From positions 1,516,168-1,580,167 of the forward strand of contig VJWN01000011.1 in NCBI GenBank assembly GCA_007644065.1: 64,000 bases of DNA, given 5' to 3'. The notes beneath the pieces were generated by a model, which had not been told where the DNA came from, made no database searches, and saw nothing but the letters and a program-made list of their open reading frames with translations. Origin of the DNA: Margaritispora aquatica (lineage: Eukaryota; Ascomycota; Leotiomycetes; Helotiales; Discinellaceae). Below are positions 59,495 to 64,000 of the stretch, piece after piece. The position numbers were made by a program, and so were the translations under genes. The stretch's first letter is position 1; each line of letters starts with the position of its first letter.

Positions 59495-60851
59495 TTATAC
59501 CTCCATGATCTTCTTGATTCCTTCTTCCTCTCCTGTTATATAACCATCATCTGTCATATTAGTCATATGAATGAGATCCTCTCTACTACTTTCACGCCAC
59601 TCTCTTCCTCTTTGCGCCTGACTATTCCACTTTGGTTCTTCATTCCCTTCCAGCTTTGACGTGTCTCTTTGTCCTACAGGTACAGCTAAATGGCTGCCTG
59701 AACGGATCGGAGCTTCCGACCCAAACTGACCTATCCGCTGCTCACGCGGACCAGTGTAATGAGGCTGGCGAGATTTAGAGCTGCCAAACACGGTAGGAAA
59801 GTGGTGTTTGGTGAATGCGACGAATGAGGGACCGCTTGCGACAAAGATGGCGAGGTTGACCTCAATTGTTTGCCAAAACATGACCTTACCAAGATGCCCT
59901 AGGAGTTATAGATATTAGCTTGGCACAAATTGAGCAGATAGCTTAGAATGGGAAGGTCTCACATGTTTTATCCCAAGAATTGGCAAGATCTTTCATAAGT
60001 ATTAAACGGTAAGAGCTGATGGCGATCAGACTGATAAGTCAGCTTGTTGTTTATTTTTCAAAGAATATTCTATAAAATAACGAAGAATAAGGAAAAACTC
60101 ACAAAATTCCAAGACTTAATAGACCTATAAGAGACAATTTCTGTCTGATTGGCATTTTTAGATTCCAAAGCACGTGTAAAGGTAACGCGTAAATAAGAAT
60201 CTCGGTAAAAATATGTATAGATCCAATAGTTGTAACGTATGTTTTGAAATTGAGGCAGCGCGCTTTCGAAGTTGGATACCAAAGCGCTGACAAAGGAATA
60301 CACTGTATTCCAGTACAGATCGTAGCAGAAATAGCAAAAAGTGTACAAATTATAATAGTTGTATATGTGAAACTTCTGAAGAGTTTGTTTGGGCTACACA
60401 AAAGTTAGTTATATAGGTTCGACAAATGATTTGCGGCCAAGACTATAATTGATTCTCACCTCAAACGAAGATAGAATGTAAGGATAGATATCTTTACAGA
60501 AGTAACCGCAACGACATAGGCGAATGTATTCACAATGACTGTTATGCCGCAGGGCTGTAACCATCTAAGATCCAGTTGCCAGACATGCTTTCCGAGTCCG
60601 TACTTAGTAGCTAAGTTCAGGTAAGACTATATTATCAGCGGTCGTTCGGGATTAGACATACCGACAATGCCACTAATACCTTGTGCTATTGCTGCAGCAA
60701 TGGCGAGAAAAATGAATACATCGTCCACACCGATCCATTTCACCAACCGCAGGCGGGTATAGAGCCTAAGAGCAACGCTCAAAATCGTAAAAGCAACAAA
60801 GACTATGGTAACCACAGTAAGCTCGAGACCTTTGTTCTCAGTAACGGCCAT
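59495..60851 (-). CDS. PTH11-like/fungal rhodopsin-domain seven-helix receptor
   Basis: Exons 60851-60662, 60610-60460, 60393-60103, 60030-59963, 59898-59495 on the minus strand; 367 aa. Seven hydrophobic helices match the fungal rhodopsin domain (PF20684): helix 1 LELTVVTIVFVAFTILSVAL, the LRLYTRLRLVKWIGVDDVF loop, YGLGKHVWQLDLR, the Cys pair in CTGIQCIPL and WQTIEVNLAIF near the end. The C-tail of ~110 residues is polar, Ser/Arg/Glu-rich and cytosolic. Members include host-surface sensors such as Magnaporthe Pth11; no CFEM domain is present here. The ligand is unknown. Exon ends all agree with phase. It is the gene nearest the telomere and is intact. Confidence 0.9.
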
Positions 60852-61349
60852 AAGGAGACTTGTATGAGTTTGCGTAAACAAGTTATATAGATAGTAAACT
60901 TGGGTTTAGGAAATAGTTGGGATCTAATCCCTTTAAGCTTCTACGGCGGATAGATGGCTTGTACTATCTTTGGGGTTGATACTCCACCAAAGACCGAGCA
61001 CAATTGTGGCGTCCCGTAGTTCGGTCCACCTTCTGTTCCTTATGAACTAGTTCGCGTGGTAGGAGGTCCAAACGTCCAATACCTTGATAGAAGTTACCTA
61101 GGGTTAAAATGGTTTGTAAAAGTCAGGGGCTAGAAAAGTTGATCTCTATTTAAAATGTCTTATGATTTGTATATCAGTCCACTTATATATAACGACTCTG
61201 TCGCTGGTTTAGGGTAAAAGGTAAAGATTAAAGTACTGTTAAAACGGCTACTAAGTTTAGTCATTAGGCTATATTTAAAAAATAGAATGATTTCGAGTAA
61301 TCGAAACCAGTTTAGTAACTCTATATAGATCAGATAATAGGCCGCCACG
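60852..61349. other. Border between last gene and RIPed subtelomere
   Basis: Promoter of the receptor gene, then a gradual rise in AT. A 62-codon frame at 61348-61160 is not called. CpA and TpG become scarce after about 61350. Confidence 0.55.
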
Positions 61350-62026
61350 TGACCCGATCCCTAACAATATTACGACTTACTTGACCTATAGCCCTAAGGT
61401 TAAGGTTTGGATAGGGTTTATTTTAATCTTAGTACGACCGAGATCGCGGTTAAGTTTAGGTAATAGAATTAAACTCTCGGTCTATACGTAAGCTCTTTTA
61501 AGTAGACGGTAGTAGTAGTATAGGCTATACCCGTATCGTATAGACTATCGCTTACTTAGCCGTAGCGCTATATCTAATTCGGGTTATTTCCTAATTACGT
61601 AAAGTATTTATTTTTATATATAATAATAATAAACCTCTTTAACTACTATTATTACTAAGTTTATTATAAGTAAAAGACTCTTTAAAAAAAGTTTAAGATA
61701 AGTTTTTTTTTTAATTTTAAATATATATAAAACTAACTACCTATTTACTATAGTAATAGTAGAATATAAAACTATCTATCCTTAATATTATCGTTATTTA
61801 TAAAGTATAAAAAAAAATTAAATCTTTTACTAAAAGATAAAAAAACAAGGTAGTACTAGTAGTATAGAGATAAAGACTATTTATAAACGTATATAGTAAA
61901 GGAGATAGAGATATCTATAATAGTATAAAGGGTAGTAGTATTTATACCTTAGTATAGACTATATAATACAATCTCCTTAATATAAATAGTAGTTTAGTAT
62001 AAGATAAGGATATTTCTACTATATAA

Positions 62027-62443
62027 GTTTATATTAATAATATAGTAAAAAATCCGACTATCTATATCGAAGCCCACGACGACGGTATTAGCGATACTAG
62101 TAGTAGTACTAATAGTAATACGTTTATTAATAATAGGATTAGTAATAGTAGTATAACGAATAGTATTACTACCGCTACATTAGCTACTACAAGGACTACG
62201 TATAGTAATAGTAACGCTAGTACTAGTAGTAACGACGACTCTAGAAATAGTAGACGTAAAGATAGATTTAAGAGCGGCGCGAGAAGTAGCTATACTACTA
62301 TTATAGTAAGGAGTAAAAGTAAGAGTAGAAATAAAAGTAAAAGTAGAAGTAGAAGTAAAAACAGGAGTGCCGATAACGGTAGCGTGTCACGACCTCTTTT
62401 AGAACCCAGCGGGTTCCCAGGAGCAGGGGTTCCAGGAGTCTAG
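62027..62443 (+). pseudogene. Open Ser/Lys/Arg-rich frame surviving inside RIPed DNA
   Basis: 139 codons without a stop and without an ATG. The present translation is dominated by Ser, Thr, Asn, Arg and Lys (AGT, AAT, AGA, AAA codons after T). Under RIP those codons derive from GGT, GAT, GGA and GAA, so the original low-complexity protein would have been Gly/Asp/Glu-rich. The frame runs into the un-RIPed island and stops at 62441. Could be a relic of a coding exon upstream of the LTR element or chance; no family recognised. Confidence 0.4.
62402..62416 (+). other. Perfect hairpin 1 in un-RIPed island
   Basis: GAACCC-AGC-GGGTTC: six-base perfect stem, three-base loop, 16 bases after the putative LTR start. 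Confidence 0.7.
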
Positions 62444-62450
62444 TGACTCC
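62435..62450 (+). other. Perfect hairpin 2 in un-RIPed island
   Basis: GGAGTC-TAGT-GACTCC: six-base perfect stem, four-base loop, 18 bases after the first hairpin. Confidence 0.7.
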
Positions 62451-63831
62451 TAAGAATATGATAGGTCCTAGGGATAACGGAAGAGTTTCCTTATATAAGT
62501 AGAAGCTAGCGTTATATTAGTTAGTTAATAATAGTATATATATCTACTAATAGTTAAGTTATATAACTAGGCTTAGTTATACTAGCTATACTAGACGAGC
62601 TTATAAAGCGCGTACCCTACTAGTCTAGCTAATAGAGCTAGTATAGTATATAAAGGTTCTATATAATAAATAGATAGTTTTATTAGTTTAAAAGTTTTAT
62701 ACTTAATTTAAGATAATAAATACTATTTATTTACTAATAACTCTAGTCTTACTTTTAGTTCTATACTTAATCTTTATTTAAATCTAAAACTAGATAGTTA
62801 ATAAATTATATAGATAGACTAGCTATTATACTTTAAATACTAAACCCTAAATATTATTTAAAATAATAGAATTAAAAGAAAGTAACGTAGATAAATAACC
62901 GGCCTAGCTAGTAGCTCTAGCCTATATATCGATATCTATTATTACTTTACTAGTATTAACTACCGTTTAGTAATCTTAGATAACTTTAAAAGAAAAGAAT
63001 AATAATAAAGAAAAAAAAAAAAAATATATATAGTAATAAAGAATATTAAAGTATATAATATAGTATATAACTAAGTTAAACTTACTAGATTTACTAAAGT
63101 TATAATACTATTAAAGTTTAAAAAAGAACCTAATTAACTTAAGCTATATTTCGTTAAACTAAGTATTTATATTAATTATAACTTTAATAACTTTTTTATT
63201 TAAATAAACTAAATTATATTTATAATCTTATATTTAAAAAAAAGACTATTTAAATTTATTAATACTTATTTAAAAGATTATAATACTAAAAAAATTATAA
63301 ATTAAAGACTAAATATAAAAAGAATATTTATAAGCTTTATTTTTTTTATTAAAGTATTTAAAAAAATCTATAAAAAATCTTTTAAAAACGAAAAGACTAT
63401 TTATAAACTTTAGACCTTATAAATAAAAAATTATTATCTAGAATACTTTATTATCTTTTAATAGTATATATTAAAAGTAAACTAAAGTAATAAAGGACTT
63501 AAAGATTAGTTTTATAAAGGACTTTTAGAATAATTTAAAAATAAACTTATAAGTTATTTTAAAACTAAAACCTTTTAAAAATTTAAAATACTAATAATAT
63601 AAATTTAAAAAAGATAACGAAAAAAAAAGCTTAAAAAATAAAATAAGTACAGTTATTAATACTATTACTAATAACCTTACTACTAAATAATATAAATAGA
63701 AACTAGACTTTACTAATAAAAATAAATCGTAAAGTTTATAAAAACTATTTTAAAAAATAACTTAAACTAAAATAAACCTCGAAAAGATAAACTAAAAAGA
63801 AACGATAAATAAGGCTAAAAAAAAAAGAAAT

Positions 63832-63873
63832 TATTATAACTATAAAAAACTAAGTTATTAGACTAAAGAATAC
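63832..63873 (+). pseudogene. RIPed CCHC zinc-knuckle codons of gag
   Basis: Codons at 63832, 63841 and 63871 (TAT, TAT, TAC) stand where Cys is expected and 63856 (TAT) where His is expected, giving CX2CX4HX4C exactly. Position 63859 is TAG, where many gag knuckles have Trp. All changes are C to T or G to A. Neighbouring codons (AAC, AAA) fit the N-C-G-K context. Confidence 0.75.
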
Positions 63874-63892
63874 TAATAATCTAAAAAGTAGA

Positions 63893-64000
63893 TTAGGGTT
63901 AGGGTTAGGGTTAGGGTTAGGGTTAGGGTTAGGGTTAGGGTTAGGGTTAGGGTTAGGGTTAGGGTTAGGGTTAGGGTTAGGGTTAGGGTTAGGGTTAGGG
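63893..64000 (+). repeat. Telomere, 18 perfect TTAGGG units
   Basis: 108 bases, exactly 18 units, with the G-rich strand running 5' to 3' off the right edge, the correct polarity for a right chromosome end. It begins immediately after the sequence AAGTAGA with no degenerate units. Confidence 0.99.

Larger units (their letters stand above)
61350..63892. repeat. RIP-mutated subtelomeric block
   Basis: About 2.5 kb that is extremely AT-rich and nearly free of CpA and TpG, while CpG, CpT and CpC survive; TpA is hugely enriched. This is the dinucleotide result of repeat-induced point mutation (C to T at CpA on either strand). Trinucleotide-like runs such as TAGTAGTAG are what TGGTGGTGG becomes. 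The only exception is a short island at about 62384-62465. Confidence 0.9.
62386..63892 (+). mobile_element. Truncated, RIP-killed Ty3/gypsy-type LTR retrotransposon (5' part)
   Basis: The left end TGTCACGACC at 62386 resembles the TG start of fungal gypsy LTRs. Gag relics follow on the plus strand. At 63432-63558 one frame keeps the typical gag end of the capsid region, with four or more stops all of the TAA/TAG kind that RIP makes from CAA/CAG/TGG. At 63832-63873 the same strand shows a zinc knuckle with exact CX2CX4HX4C spacing in which every Cys codon is now TAT/TAC and the His codon is TAT. The element stops 20 bases later at the telomere, so protease, RT, integrase and the 3' LTR are missing. 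The LTR 3' border and primer-binding site are not recognisable. Confidence 0.75.

Noticed and set aside
61358..61440. Interstitial telomere-like bits (CCCTAAC, TAGGGTT)
   Set aside because: Only single imperfect units; too short to be a telomeric relic in AT-rich DNA.
61350..62380. Possible telomere-linked RecQ helicase relic
   Set aside because: Such genes are common at fungal chromosome ends, but no helicase motif can be read in any frame, even allowing RIP-type changes.

Overview
The window is the right-hand end of a chromosome from a filamentous ascomycete (Pezizomycotina). Reasons: genes carry short introns of about 45-170 bases with GT...CTAAC/CTGAC...AG signals; two Zn2Cys6 regulators with fungal-type middle domains are present; many gene families are fungal or fungus-restricted (YTP1, NPR2, RVS161, a PTH11/fungal-rhodopsin receptor, ALB1); and the last 2.5 kb is DNA destroyed by RIP (repeat-induced point mutation) followed by exactly 18 perfect TTAGGG units running off the right edge. 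I lean towards Leotiomycetes, but that is only an impression. All exon boundaries below were placed by hand from reading frame, splice consensus and protein-family fit; in every multi-exon model the exon lengths sum to a whole number of codons.

Layout. 0-3 kb: a Zn2Cys6 regulator. 3.5-12.8 kb: mostly mitochondrial or metabolic housekeeping genes (acetoacetyl-CoA thiolase, 5-hydroxyisourate hydrolase, MEMO-like protein, acylcarnitine carrier, MAM33, HD-domain deoxynucleotidase). 13.5-28 kb: SGF29 of SAGA, an O-fucosyltransferase-like membrane protein, a GH105 glycosidase, a CCDC174-like protein, then ornithine carbamoyltransferase, NPR2 (amino-acid signalling to TORC1), a Ser-rich protein and S-adenosylmethionine decarboxylase. 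28-41 kb: gene-poorer and accessory, with a 1.8 kb empty gap, a second Zn2Cys6 regulator, YTP1-like membrane protein, a GPI-type cupredoxin, a small secreted Cys-rich protein and a secreted proteinase-K-type protease. 41-58.5 kb: core genes again (FAM50/XAP5, a degenerate SDR, a lipid kinase, a chromate transporter, ALB1, RVS161, peptidyl-tRNA hydrolase, a quinone-oxidoreductase-like MDR, carboxymuconate cyclase-type lactonase, quinolinate phosphoribosyltransferase, an eIF4E paralogue). 59.5-60.9 kb: a PTH11-like receptor is the last gene. 61.35-63.89 kb: RIP-mutated DNA, including the 5' part of a Ty3/gypsy-type LTR element read towards the telomere. 63.893-64.000 kb: telomere.

How things fit together. 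Nitrogen/polyamine metabolism lies close together (OTC, NPR2, AdoMetDC within 8 kb), as do fatty-acid-related functions at the left (thiolase with two FarA/FarB-type CCGAGG sites; acylcarnitine carrier). The secreted and surface proteins cluster at 29-41 kb. I found no CRISPR array, secondary-metabolite backbone gene, rRNA or convincing tRNA. The most unusual structures are the telomere junction inside a RIP-killed gag, a short un-RIPed island with two perfect hairpins at 62.38-62.46 kb, three stop-free introns whose length is divisible by three, and the upstream ORFs before AdoMetDC.
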